Source: an uncultured delta proteobacterium
GTDB lineage: Bacteria; Myxococcota_A; Polyangia; Polyangiales; Polyangiaceae
DNA: 64,000 nt
NCBI GenBank assembly: GCA_903906315.1
Contig: CAIVJW010000132.1
Coordinates: forward strand, 62,001 to 126,000
Reading direction: 5' to 3'
The position numbers and the translations under genes are program-made. The notes beneath the pieces are model-generated. The model saw only the letters and a list, made by a program, of their open reading frames with translations, was not told the DNA's origin and did not search any database. This document shows positions 8,519 to 17,190 of the stretch, one piece after another. Each line of letters opens with the position of its first letter. The stretch's first letter is position 1.

Positions 8519-9169
8519 ATGTTCTTCCTCGACAGCTCCGACCCCAAGGACATCCTCGACCTCTTCGCCTGGGGCGTGCTCTCCGGCGTCACGACGAACC
8601 CGCTCATCATCGCCCGCGAGGCCGGCGCCGTGGACCTCGGCGAGCGCATCCGCGACGTCGTGCGCGTGTCGGCCGGCCACGTCTCGGTCGAGCTGACGGC
8701 CGAGACCGAGGCCGTGATGATCGAGGAGGCGCTCGGCTACCACGCATGGGCGCCCGACCGCATCTGCATCAAGGTGCCGTTCAACGAGGTGGGCCTGCGG
8801 GTGAACCACGCCCTCGTCCAGCGCGGGATCCCGACCAACGTGACCTGCCTGATGAGCTTCAACCAGGCGTACCTGGCGGCGCTCTCCGGCGCGACCTACG
8901 TGTCCATCTTCAGCGGGCGCGTCCGGGACATGGGCTACGACGTGCGGCCGGTCATCGCCGAGACGCGCGCGCAGCTCGATCGGGAGGGCCTGCGCGCGCG
9001 CATCATCGTCGGATCGATCCGCCACTTCATGGACGTGAACGAGGCGCTGTCGGCGGGCGCCCACGTCGTGACGGTGCCGCCCGGCATCCTCCGCAAGATG
9101 CTCCACAACCCGAAGACCGACGAGACCATCCTCGAGTTCAACACGGCCTGGGCAAACCGCGGCAAGTAG
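8519..9169 (+). CDS. Transaldolase / fructose-6-phosphate aldolase-like protein (small class)
   Basis: 216 residues, the size of the short transaldolase/FSA subfamily. Motifs in order are FLDSSDPKDI at the N-terminus, GVTTNPL (residues about 22-28), the Schiff-base lysine in ICIKVPF at K85, and SIFSGRVRDMG and VGSIRH near the C-terminus. It catalyses aldol transfer or cleavage between C3 units and sugar phosphates. It sits among heptose genes, directly after gmhB. Transaldolase chemistry interconverts sedoheptulose 7-phosphate with fructose 6-phosphate, so it may feed or drain the GmhA substrate. Whether it acts as a true transaldolase or as an FSA-type aldolase cannot be read from sequence. 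Confidence 0.83.
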   Translation: MFFLDSSDPKDILDLFAWGVLSGVTTNPLIIAREAGAVDLGERIRDVVRVSAGHVSVELTAETEAVMIEEALGYHAWAPDRICIKVPFNEVGLRVNHALVQRGIPTNVTCLMSFNQAYLAALSGATYVSIFSGRVRDMGYDVRPVIAETRAQLDREGLRARIIVGSIRHFMDVNEALSAGAHVVTVPPGILRKMLHNPKTDETILEFNTAWANRGK

Positions 9170-9206
9170 CGGCCGCCGGTTTCGCCCGGCTCGCGCGGAC
9201 CCGTGC

Positions 9207-9212
9207 TAGAAC
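9207..9212 (+). promoter_or_regulatory. Putative extended -10 box for a leaderless transcript
   Basis: TAGAAC is preceded by TGC (TGCTAGAAC) and followed after six bases by the GTG of the methyltransferase-glycosyltransferase fusion. The spacing matches the boxes at 7182, 53066 and 54054. Confidence 0.45.
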
Positions 9213-9218
9213 CCGCCC

Positions 9219-10736
9219 GTGGCGAGCACGAACGGGGCCGTGAGCGGGCGACAGGTCGAGGCGCAGGCGCACGTCGGGGAGGCGGCCGCGCCGCTCAAGT
9301 ACGTCGTCGAGGAGGAGAACCGCGCGCTCGTCGGGGCGATCGGTCGGCCGCGGCGCGTGCTCGACGTCGGCTGCGGCGTCGGGCTGAACGGCGCCGCCGC
9401 GAAGCGCAAGGGCGCCCGCGTGACGGGCATCGAGATCGCGAGCCAGACCGCCGACCGCGCGCGGCAGGTGCTCGACGAGGTGCTCCCCATCGACATCACG
9501 AGCGATGCGTCGGTCGAGCAGGGCCTCGCCGGGCGCACGTTCGACCTGATGCTCTTCGGCGACGTCCTCGAGCACGTCGTCGACCCGGCCGCCGTGCTGC
9601 GGCGCCTGCTCGCGTACCTCGAGCCGGAGGGTCACGCGATCGTGTCGCTGCCCAACGTCGCCGCGTGGACGGTGCGGCTCGGGATGATCGGCGGCAAGTT
9701 CGAGTACGAGCAGAGCGGGATCCTCGACAGCACCCACCTGCGGTTCTTCACGCGCGACACGGCGCAGGGGCTCTGCGAAGCGGTCGGCCTCGAGGTGCTG
9801 CGCGTCGAGCTGAACCCGATGCTCGTCCGCGCGGCGAAGAAGCTCATCCTGAGCACGTACATCGACACGCGCTCGGGCGAGCCGCTCGACCCGACGCTGC
9901 TGCGCACGACGCTCTCGTACAAGGCCTACCAGGCGATCCTCCGCCCCCTCGAGGACCTCGTCGCCGAGCGCGCGCCCGGCCTGCTCGCCTTCCAGAACGT
10001 GATCGTCGCCCGCAAGCCGCCCGTGGCGCGCAAGCTCTCGCTCACCGTCGGCATGCTGACGATGGACGAGGAGGAGAGCGTCGCCGCGATGATCGGCGAG
10101 ATCCGCCGCGTCGCCCCCGACGCGCAGATCCTCTGCGTCGACAGCTCGATGAAGGACAACACGCCGCAAATCGCCGAGAAGCTCGGCGCGCGCGTGCTGC
10201 GGCAGGTGCCCCCGCGCGGCCACGGGCCGGCGATGGAGCTGCTGATGTACGAGGCGGCCGCCCAGAGCGATCTGCTGATCTACCTCGACTGCGACTTCAC
10301 CTACCCGGTCGACATGATCCCGGTGATCCGCACGATGGCCGAGGACGAGCGCGTCGACGTCGTGAACTGCGCGCGCACGCGCCGCAAGCCGACGGCGATG
10401 CCGGTGCCGAACTTCCTCGCGAACCGCGGCTTCGCGGCGCTCGCTCACGCGATGCACGGCATCCCGACCTGCGACGTGCACAGCGGCATGCGTGCGTACC
10501 GCAGCTCGGTCATCCGCGCGTTCGAGTTCGACGGCGAGGGCGACGCGCTGCCGATCGACACGCTCCTCTTCCCCGCGAAGAGCGGCTACCGCGTGGTCGA
10601 GCTGCCCATCGCGTACAATGAGCGCGTCGGCGCGTCGAAGCTGCGCAAGCTCGCCGGTACGGTGTGGACGTTCATCCGGCTGGCGCGCGCGCTGCCGGTC
10701 GGTCGCCGGCTCGGCGACCACTACGACGTGCGCTGA
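9219..10736 (+). CDS. Methyltransferase fused to a GT2 glycosyltransferase
   Basis: 505 residues with two domains. The N-terminal ~250 residues are a class I methyltransferase, with VLDVGCGVG at 47-55 and LFGDVLEHVVDP as the post-I motif. From about 269 on is a dolichol-phosphate-mannose-synthase-like GT2 domain. It has TVGMLTMDEEES at its first strand, CVDSSMKDNT near 305, the metal-binding YLDCDF with D357-x-D359, and AYNERVGASKL near the end. The fusion implies coupled sugar transfer and methylation of one product, perhaps a lipid-linked sugar. No membrane segment is evident. It closes the plus-strand glycan cassette. The GTG start is supported by the -10-like box just upstream. Confidence 0.82.
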   Translation: MASTNGAVSGRQVEAQAHVGEAAAPLKYVVEEENRALVGAIGRPRRVLDVGCGVGLNGAAAKRKGARVTGIEIASQTADRARQVLDEVLPIDITSDASVEQGLAGRTFDLMLFGDVLEHVVDPAAVLRRLLAYLEPEGHAIVSLPNVAAWTVRLGMIGGKFEYEQSGILDSTHLRFFTRDTAQGLCEAVGLEVLRVELNPMLVRAAKKLILSTYIDTRSGEPLDPTLLRTTLSYKAYQAILRPLEDLVAERAPGLLAFQNVIVARKPPVARKLSLTVGMLTMDEEESVAAMIGEIRRVAPDAQILCVDSSMKDNTPQIAEKLGARVLRQVPPRGHGPAMELLMYEAAAQSDLLIYLDCDFTYPVDMIPVIRTMAEDERVDVVNCARTRRKPTAMPVPNFLANRGFAALAHAMHGIPTCDVHSGMRAYRSSVIRAFEFDGEGDALPIDTLLFPAKSGYRVVELPIAYNERVGASKLRKLAGTVWTFIRLARALPVGRRLGDHYDVR

Positions 10737-10749
10737 AGCGAGCCGCGCG

Positions 10750-13179
10750 TCAGTCGCCGGGCGCGGGCGTCGCCGCGCGCCTCTGATCGGGCTCGGAGGA
10801 GCCGCCGGCGAGCGGCGCGATGGCTCCGAACGCCGCCGCCGCCAGGGCGGCGAGGCCGAGGAAGCCGACGTGCACGACGAGCAGCGACCCGAGGCCGATC
10901 GCGACGGTCTGGCCGAGCAGGTGGAGCCCGAACGCGGCCGCTGCGCCGCCGGGCCGGGCGCGGGCCGCCTGCCCCAGTAGAAGCGGCAACATCGCGCCAA
11001 TCGGGAGCGAGGCCACGGCGATTACGATCAGCGCGGCGAGGACCCGCGCGGGCATTGGCGCGCCGGAGAGCGCGCGCGCGAGCGGCCCGAGCGACAGCCC
11101 GCCGGCGAGGAGGAGCACCGATCCGGCGACGGCCAGGTGCGACGCGAGCCTGGCGTGGGCGGGTGGCCCGGCGTCCTCGTCGACGAGGAGCGCGCCGACC
11201 GCGAGCCCGGCGGAGACCGCAGGCACCACGAAGAGCAGCGCGAACACCGGGTGGCCGAGCGCTGCCGTGAGCCAGCGCCCGAGGAGCGCCTCCAGGCCGG
11301 CGGCGCCGACGCCGAGCAACCCCGCCGCGACGAGCGCCCCAGCGCCCGCGGGTCGATGGTTCGGGGCGCCGCCGCGCGGCCGCGCGAACCGCGCCGCGAC
11401 GAGGAAGGCCAGGAGGCCGGCGACGCCGACGACGAAGGGCAGTCGCTCGCCGGGGTGCGATGCGATCGCCCCGAGGGTCGGTGCGGCGGCCGCGGCGAAC
11501 GGTCGGTCGTCGGTCGCCACGTCGGACGGACCGAGCGGACGGAGCGGAGCCGGCGGCGCGGTGGCTGCGGGCGGCGCCGGACGTCCGATCGTGGAGGGGG
11601 CCGCGGCGGACGCGGCGGCCGGGAGTCGCTCGCCGGCGAGGCGCCGCGCGAGGTCGCTCCGGGGCTGGTCCGGGGCGAACAGCTCGAGGAGCTTTGCCTT
11701 CTGGCAGTGGGCACGCAGCGCGCGCACCTCGGTCGGCGAGAGCGGGGTCTTGCGCGCGAGCACGGCCGAGGCTTCCTTGCCGCCGCACGCGAACAGGTGC
11801 GCGACCGGCTCGCTCGCGCCCCCGGCTCGGAGCGCGCCGAGGATCGATACGGCGAGGCGCTCCGGGTCCGCGCCGGTGCGCACCACGATCGCGCCGCCTG
11901 GCGCGAGCCGCGCGAGGTCGTCGGCGATCGCCTCGCGCGTCGAGAGGCTCGCGTCCGCGATCGCGATCGCGCCCCCGGCGCGAGGCCACACGATCAACGG
12001 CACCTCGGTCGACTGGGCCGCCGAGACGACCAGCAGGTGCAGGTCGCCGGCCGCCCCTCGCACCTCGGCTCGCCCGTCGCCGATCCGCGTCCGCACGCGC
12101 GCGTCGCCGTAGACGGGCGCCCCGAACGCCTTCAGCGCGCCTTCCGTCAGCTCCTCCGACAGCGCGACCCCTCCGACGACGCAGGCGAGCTCTTCTTGCC
12201 CCGCCTTGAGCGCCGCGCGCGCCGTCCGCCCGCCGCCGACGGGGTCGACGACGAGCGTCGGCCCCCTCTCCGGCGCGAACGCGAACGCGAGGTCCTCCGG
12301 CTCCGCGGGCGGGTTGCCGCGCCCGTCGACCGCCACGCTGCGCCGGACCCCGTCGACGCGGAGGGAAGAGACGCCGCCCTGCGGTCGGTCCGCCGTGAGC
12401 AGCCCGAGCTCGCTCCAGCGGTGGACCTCGATCTTGTCGGGAATCCCGACGCGGGCGGCCTTGAGCTTGAGCCACGGCGCGCCCACGTCGCCGGCGAGCA
12501 GGACCAGGCTGCCGACCACGGCGGTCGCCGCGAGCGAGAGGTCGGTCGCGGACGGGAGGTGGTCCGGGTCGTGCGGAGGCGCGGGCTCGGACGCAGCGCG
12601 CGCACGGGAGGCGGCGGTCAGCGCGGCAGACGCGACGCCGAAGACCACGGCGGCGAGCAGCACGGCTCGCGGAGCCCCCGCGCGGACGGCGAGGACCCCC
12701 ACGACGGTGCCACCGGCAGCCCCGCCCGCGAGCGCGAACGCGGCAGGCCCGAGCCACCCGCCCACGGCCCGCAGCGCGCCGCCCGTGGCCGCGCCGCCGA
12801 ACGCGAACGGAAGCGCGGCGCAGACGGCGAGGAGCAGCGCTTCGCCCCGGGACCGCCCGGCCAGCGCGGCGACCTCCGCGACCGGCGCGGCGACCTTCGA
12901 GTCGCTCACGTGGAGCGTGACCATGATGGCTGCCACCGACAGAGCCGCCGCCACCTCGGCCAGAACGGCGACCGCCGGGCGCGCGCGGTCCGAGGCGAGC
13001 GCGGCCGCCGCCAACGCCCCGAGCGCACCGGCCGCGAGCGCGATCGGTGCGACCGCGAAAGCGGCCTCCGGCCCGAGCACGACCGCGGCGACCCGCGTGA
13101 GCCCGAGCTCGAGGACCACCACCGCCGCGGCGAGGGCTGCCAGCCCGGCGAACAGGCTTCGGCGTTCCGTCGCGCTCAT
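10750..13179 (-). CDS. Spermidine-synthase-like multi-pass membrane protein
   Basis: 809 residues. Two hydrophobic blocks (about residues 1-230 and 580-790, each with six or so helices) flank a soluble region. The soluble region holds a Rossmann-like segment VVDPVGGGRTARAALKAG followed by GDARVRTRIGDGRAEV. The layout matches membrane proteins fused to a spermidine-synthase fold. The usual acidic SAM ligand after the second strand is not evident (CVVGGVALSEE there), so the methylthioadenosine chemistry may be lost. An Ala/Pro-rich linker lies at about 500-560. The ATG at 13179 was preferred over an upstream in-frame start because a GATACCGT box lies just before it. Its end lies 13 bases from the convergent GT2 fusion gene. 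Confidence 0.68.
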   Translation of the reverse strand: MSATERRSLFAGLAALAAAVVVLELGLTRVAAVVLGPEAAFAVAPIALAAGALGALAAAALASDRARPAVAVLAEVAAALSVAAIMVTLHVSDSKVAAPVAEVAALAGRSRGEALLLAVCAALPFAFGGAATGGALRAVGGWLGPAAFALAGGAAGGTVVGVLAVRAGAPRAVLLAAVVFGVASAALTAASRARAASEPAPPHDPDHLPSATDLSLAATAVVGSLVLLAGDVGAPWLKLKAARVGIPDKIEVHRWSELGLLTADRPQGGVSSLRVDGVRRSVAVDGRGNPPAEPEDLAFAFAPERGPTLVVDPVGGGRTARAALKAGQEELACVVGGVALSEELTEGALKAFGAPVYGDARVRTRIGDGRAEVRGAAGDLHLLVVSAAQSTEVPLIVWPRAGGAIAIADASLSTREAIADDLARLAPGGAIVVRTGADPERLAVSILGALRAGGASEPVAHLFACGGKEASAVLARKTPLSPTEVRALRAHCQKAKLLELFAPDQPRSDLARRLAGERLPAAASAAAPSTIGRPAPPAATAPPAPLRPLGPSDVATDDRPFAAAAAPTLGAIASHPGERLPFVVGVAGLLAFLVAARFARPRGGAPNHRPAGAGALVAAGLLGVGAAGLEALLGRWLTAALGHPVFALLFVVPAVSAGLAVGALLVDEDAGPPAHARLASHLAVAGSVLLLAGGLSLGPLARALSGAPMPARVLAALIVIAVASLPIGAMLPLLLGQAARARPGGAAAAFGLHLLGQTVAIGLGSLLVVHVGFLGLAALAAAAFGAIAPLAGGSSEPDQRRAATPAPGD

Positions 13180-13665
13180 CCGGCCGACGGTATCGCCTCC
13201 CCGCAGACGCGAAGTCAACCGCGCTCGCGCGATGCCCGGGACGAGGTCTCTAAAGATGGCAATAAATGCTAGGTTATACGTGTATTTGTGGCGAATACTT
13301 CATGCGGAACAAGCGATCGCTGGGTAGCGGTCGTGCGCAGCTCCCGGCCGCCTTTGATCCGTGCCTGAAGATCACCTGAAAACGAATGGTTGGGCTTCAT
13401 AGCTCATCCTGTGTCGAGCTCGCTGGACGGCGAGGGTAGGGCGGCGACCGCTCGTCGTCCCTCCCCCTCGGGTTCCACGGCCCGCCCCTCGCCCGGGGGG
13501 CCGGTCGGCCACCGCTCCGCGGGCGCGGTGCCCGGCCAGCGCTCGGTGCGCCTTCGGGTTGGCTCGGCGGCGCGAACGCCCGCCCGTCGCGGTCGCGCCT
13601 CGCCGTCGGCCGCCCGCTCGCAGCGGACTTGGCCCGCGACGCTCAGCTCTGGCAAGCGCAGCGCG
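13180..13665. other. Intergenic region with an AT-rich island
   Basis: 486 bases lie between divergent genes. Positions 13251-13300 are about two-thirds A+T, far from the surrounding composition, and 13377-13412 is also only moderately GC. No ORF with convincing codon use, no repeat ends and no tRNA are seen. On the minus strand TTGACT (13213-13218) lies 18 bases from GATACC, a plausible promoter for the membrane protein. The AT-rich island may hold the promoter of the transpeptidase-like gene. Confidence 0.5.
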
Positions 13666-15237
13666 ATGCCTACCGTCCGCTCGGCCCGCGCGACCTCGGC
13701 CGCGGGGCTCCTGGTGCTCCTCGTGGCCGGCGCCGTCGGCTGCAAGAAGGGCGAAGCCTCGCCTGCGCTCTCGAAGGACCGTTCGGCCGACGACGGCCCG
13801 CTGAAGGTGCCCGTTCCGCCGGAGAACGGCCCGAAGCTCGCCGTCCTCCGCGCCGGCGTGACCGTCCTCGCGCGCCCGTCGCGAGGCGCGAAGCGGGTCG
13901 GCGAGCTCGCCCTCGGGGCCCACGTCGCCCGCTCCGTCGAGCCCTACGGGAAGGCCGACTGCGACGCGGGCTGGTACGCGGTGCGCCCGGCCGGCTTCGT
14001 CTGCGTGTCCTCGGGCGTCGCGCTCGACGCGGCGACCGCTCGGGACGTGCCCCGCCCGCTCGACCTCGCGCACGCCCTGCCCTACCGCTACGGTCGCGCC
14101 CGCGCCGACGGCGTGCCGCTCTACGCGCGCCCTCCGTCGTTCGACGAGCAGCGGAGCGCCGAGGCCGATCTCACGCGGCACCTCGCGCGCGGCGAGGAGC
14201 GCGACCCGCTCGGGGCGGCCGCGACGGACGTGCCCCTCGACGCACGCGGCGTCGCCAGCGGGCCACCCGTCCTGCTCCCGGCGAGCGACGGGGTGGGCGC
14301 CGACGGTCGCCGGACGGCGTCCTCGTACTTCACCTTCCCCGGCGGCCCCACGCCTGCGGCCCCGCGCGGGCCCGCGGCGCCCGACGAGAAGCTCACGCTG
14401 GGCACGTTGCGCAGGGGGGGCGGCGTCGCCCTCGTCGACAGCGTCGTCGTCGAGAGCGGCCCCGCCGCGCGGCGCTTCGGCGTGACGCCCGACGGCCGCT
14501 TCGTCCCGGTCGACCGCCTGCGGCCCGCGCTCGGTGCGACGTGGCACGGCCTCGACGTCGACAAGATCGGCCTCCCCGTGGCCTTCGTGCACAAGCTCGG
14601 CGTGCACACCTTCGCGCTCGGCGGCGGCAAGGCGCACAAGAACGACGACGAGGTCGAGCGTCGGGCCGCGGTGCCGCTGTCCGGCAAGTTCCGGACGGTC
14701 GAGGGCGTACGCTTCGAGCAGACGCGCGACGGCGCGTGGCTGCGCGCGCAGGACCTCGTGGTCGTCATCAAGCGGACCAAGTTTCCCGAGGTCGCGCGCG
14801 CCTCGCAGAAGTGGATCGACGTCAGCGTCGCGAACCAGACGCTGACCGCCTACGAGGGCAAGAAGCCCGTCTACGTGACGCTCGTCTCGACTGGCCGCGA
14901 CCAGCTCTCCGACAAGCCGGAGGCCGCCGTGACCGCTCGCGGCACCTTCCGCGTCCGCGCCAAGCACGTGGCGCGCACCCCCGACGCGCGCGAGGTGCAC
15001 GGCTCCTTCGAGATCCCGGACGCGCCCTGGGCCCTCGAGCTTGAGTCCGGCAACGCGATCACGGGCGCCTACTGGACCGACGGGGTCGGCGAAGCGGCCG
15101 GCTTCCACGACGTCGTCCTGACGCCCATCGACGCGCACCGGCTCTTCACCTGGTCCGACCCGCAGCTCCCCGTCGGCTGGTCCAGCGTGGAAGATGACGG
15201 CGCGGGGGACGGCACGGTGGTCGTCGTTCGTCCCTGA
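13666..15237 (+). CDS. L,D-transpeptidase-like (YkuD) lipoprotein, catalytic residues missing
   Basis: 523 residues from the ATG at 13666. A lipoprotein signal ends in LLVAGAVGC, so the mature protein is probably lipid-anchored. An SH3-like part (about residues 60-125) precedes a long middle region, and the C-terminal ~140 residues align with YkuD domains. In active relatives the core reads YWHD...SHGCVNL...PxDAxxLFxW. Here the same framework reads YWTD (469-472), GFHDVVL (479-485) and PIDAHRLFTW. Thus the His, the SHG and the nucleophilic Cys are replaced, with D482 at the Cys position. The fold is probably kept for peptidoglycan binding or scaffolding rather than cross-linking. The alignment is from memory of the family, not computed. 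Confidence 0.78.
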   Translation: MPTVRSARATSAAGLLVLLVAGAVGCKKGEASPALSKDRSADDGPLKVPVPPENGPKLAVLRAGVTVLARPSRGAKRVGELALGAHVARSVEPYGKADCDAGWYAVRPAGFVCVSSGVALDAATARDVPRPLDLAHALPYRYGRARADGVPLYARPPSFDEQRSAEADLTRHLARGEERDPLGAAATDVPLDARGVASGPPVLLPASDGVGADGRRTASSYFTFPGGPTPAAPRGPAAPDEKLTLGTLRRGGGVALVDSVVVESGPAARRFGVTPDGRFVPVDRLRPALGATWHGLDVDKIGLPVAFVHKLGVHTFALGGGKAHKNDDEVERRAAVPLSGKFRTVEGVRFEQTRDGAWLRAQDLVVVIKRTKFPEVARASQKWIDVSVANQTLTAYEGKKPVYVTLVSTGRDQLSDKPEAAVTARGTFRVRAKHVARTPDAREVHGSFEIPDAPWALELESGNAITGAYWTDGVGEAAGFHDVVLTPIDAHRLFTWSDPQLPVGWSSVEDDGAGDGTVVVVRP

Positions 15238-15473
15238 CCATCGGCACCGAGCGCGCGTCGATGCGTCGCCTTGCGGGCAGCGCGTGCGGCCCGCCGAAGG
15301 CGAGGGCGCGCTCACGAGGTCGACGGCGAGGCGACTCGCTGCCTTTCCGTGGGCGCGACAGCACCGTCGGCCGCCGCGCCCGCCCGCGCCCGGCGGAAGC
15401 CACGGTGACAGGGAGCTTGCGCACCCGCTCCGGTCGACCCTCGAGGCGCCCCCCGAGCGCCTGAACCGGATGC

Positions 15474-15550
15474 TGGTGCCGAAGGAGGGACTCGAACCCC
15501 CGACCCGGCGCGTATGAAACGCCTGCTCTAGCCAGCTGAGCTACTTCGGC
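15474..15550 (-). tRNA. tRNA-Met (anticodon CAT, elongator type)
   Basis: A complete cloverleaf reads on the minus strand. The acceptor stem is GCCGAAG/CTTCGGC, the D arm GCTC/GAGC, the anticodon stem GGCGT/GCGCC with loop TTCATAC (anticodon CAT), and the T arm GGGGG/CCCTC with TTCGAGT. The terminal CCA is encoded. A paired first base (G1-C72) and the lack of three consecutive GC pairs next to the anticodon argue against the initiator. tRNA-Ile2 is less likely because positions 4-5 are G-A rather than C-C. Confidence 0.88.
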
Positions 15551-15695
15551 TTGATGCGGCGGGAGCGCCGTGGCGCGCCCGCAAGCGAAAGAGGGCGCAG
15601 AATATGGGCGCCCTCGGCAAGACTGTCAATCGCGTTCCGCACGGGACGCGTGCTTCCTCTCGCGGCCCGAGGCGCCGAACCGGCCTCGACCGCGC

Positions 15696-17054
15696 CTACG
15701 GGTCCGAGCCGGGGGGCGGTCGCCCGGCGCCCTTTGGCCGCACCGCCGGGTTGCGGGCCTCGAACGCGATGGCGAGCCGGAAGGTCGGGCCGAGCTCCCC
15801 CGGCAGCGGCCCGAACGGCGCAGCGATCTGCGCGGCGCGCTGGCAGTTGGCGTCGAACTCGGGGATGCCGCTCGGACGCGAGACGGCCGCGCTCGCGAGC
15901 GTCCCGTCGGCGAGGATCGAAAGCAGGACGACGACCGTGCCCTGCCGTCCCTCCGCGATGGCCCACTTCGGGAATGCGTCGGCCCACAGCGGGTGGATCT
16001 TCGCCCGCACGGCGCGCTCGTAGCCGATGCGCCGCGGGTCGTTCCGCGCGTCGTCGAGGCCGCTGCCCCGCCCCGTGCCGAGCGCGTGCGACGCCGACCC
16101 GGGCCCGGCCTCGCCCCCCGAGGCCGGCGCGCCCGGGCCGCGCTGCCCGCCGACGCCCTTCCCCGACGCGCCCCCGGCGGTGCTCGCGTGCAGGATCGAC
16201 TGCATCCGCGTCGCGACCTCCTGCTCGCTGTCGAGCGTGTCGGCGGGCTTGCCCTGCTTCGACGACGGTACCGAAGGCGTGCCTTCCTCGGTCTGCGGCC
16301 GCGCGTGCGGAACGGCGGCGCTGACTCGGTGGTCACGTCCCGCGCGCCCATCGCGCACGCCGATCCCATCGGTCGCTCGCTCCATGCCGAGCGTGTCGCT
16401 CCCGGGCGTGCGGGGGCTCTCGCCGACCCCGGGCGGCAGCTCGGCGGCCCCGAGCGCCCCACCCCGCGCCGTCGGTTCTCCGCTCGACCCTCCACCGGCC
16501 GACGGGTCGGTCGCGGCCGCCGGCCTGCGCTCTGGCCGCGTGCCCGTGAAGCCCTGCGCGAGGAACGTCAGCTCCATCGGCTCGCGGCTCGCGCGCCAGT
16601 TCTCCCGGGCCGCCCGTGCGCGTGCGGTCCGGATGCGCTGGATCTGGCTGCGGTCCAGCCGCGACAGCGCGGCGTCCCCGAGCAGGATCCCATCGTCCTG
16701 ATCGGCGAGGTTCAGCGCCGGCTCCGTCGACGTGTCCGTCCCGCCGCGGCCCGGTCTCCCGGTGTCCGGCCGCGGCGTCGCCTCGCCTCCCCCACGCGCC
16801 GGCGCGACGGGCTCCGTGCTGGCCGCCGGCTTCGCCTCGGGGGAGCTCGCGGTCGCCATGGACGGCAGCTCGACCTCGACGGTGTCGTCGCCGAGCGTCG
16901 CCACCGCGGCAGCGCCCGAGGGCGTGGCGGCTCCCCGGCGCGTAGCCACGTGGTGCGCGACGACGAGGCCGCCCGCCGTGATGGCGGCGTGCGCGACGAC
17001 GGACAGGATCCACGCCGACACCAGTCGTCGACCTTCGCGTGTCGCTCGGGCCAT
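15696..17054 (-). CDS. TonB-family / AgmX-like C-terminal domain protein
   Basis: 452 residues. A single N-terminal membrane helix (about residues 12-34) is followed by ~300 residues of Pro/Ala/Gly-rich, low-complexity periplasmic sequence. A C-terminal TonB-like domain (about 345-440) contains RAKIHPLWADAFP, GTVVVLLSILADGT and PEFDANCQRAA. This is the layout of energy-transducing or adventurous-motility TonB-type proteins that span the periplasm. The start has an upstream GAGGACGAGGA purine tract and CATACT about 15 bases further up. It lies 136 bases downstream of the PrkA gene on the same strand. No ExbB/ExbD genes are in view, so its partner is unknown. Confidence 0.75.
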   Translation of the reverse strand: MARATREGRRLVSAWILSVVAHAAITAGGLVVAHHVATRRGAATPSGAAAVATLGDDTVEVELPSMATASSPEAKPAASTEPVAPARGGGEATPRPDTGRPGRGGTDTSTEPALNLADQDDGILLGDAALSRLDRSQIQRIRTARARAARENWRASREPMELTFLAQGFTGTRPERRPAAATDPSAGGGSSGEPTARGGALGAAELPPGVGESPRTPGSDTLGMERATDGIGVRDGRAGRDHRVSAAVPHARPQTEEGTPSVPSSKQGKPADTLDSEQEVATRMQSILHASTAGGASGKGVGGQRGPGAPASGGEAGPGSASHALGTGRGSGLDDARNDPRRIGYERAVRAKIHPLWADAFPKWAIAEGRQGTVVVLLSILADGTLASAAVSRPSGIPEFDANCQRAAQIAAPFGPLPGELGPTFRLAIAFEARNPAVRPKGAGRPPPGSDP

Positions 17055-17190
17055 TCCTCGTCCTCGAGAGAGTATGGGCTTCGCGCGCGGCGTGGGCGAG
17101 CGCCTTCACCTTCGAGCGGCCGAAGTCCGCGAGCGCACGTCGGGCAGCTCACCCGCGCCCCGTCGGACGGGGCGACCCGGTGTGCGAAGG

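Noticed and set aside
13251-13300. Remnant of an IS or integron attachment site
   Set aside because: No inverted terminal repeats, target duplication, transposase or integrase fragment was seen. Only the composition is odd.
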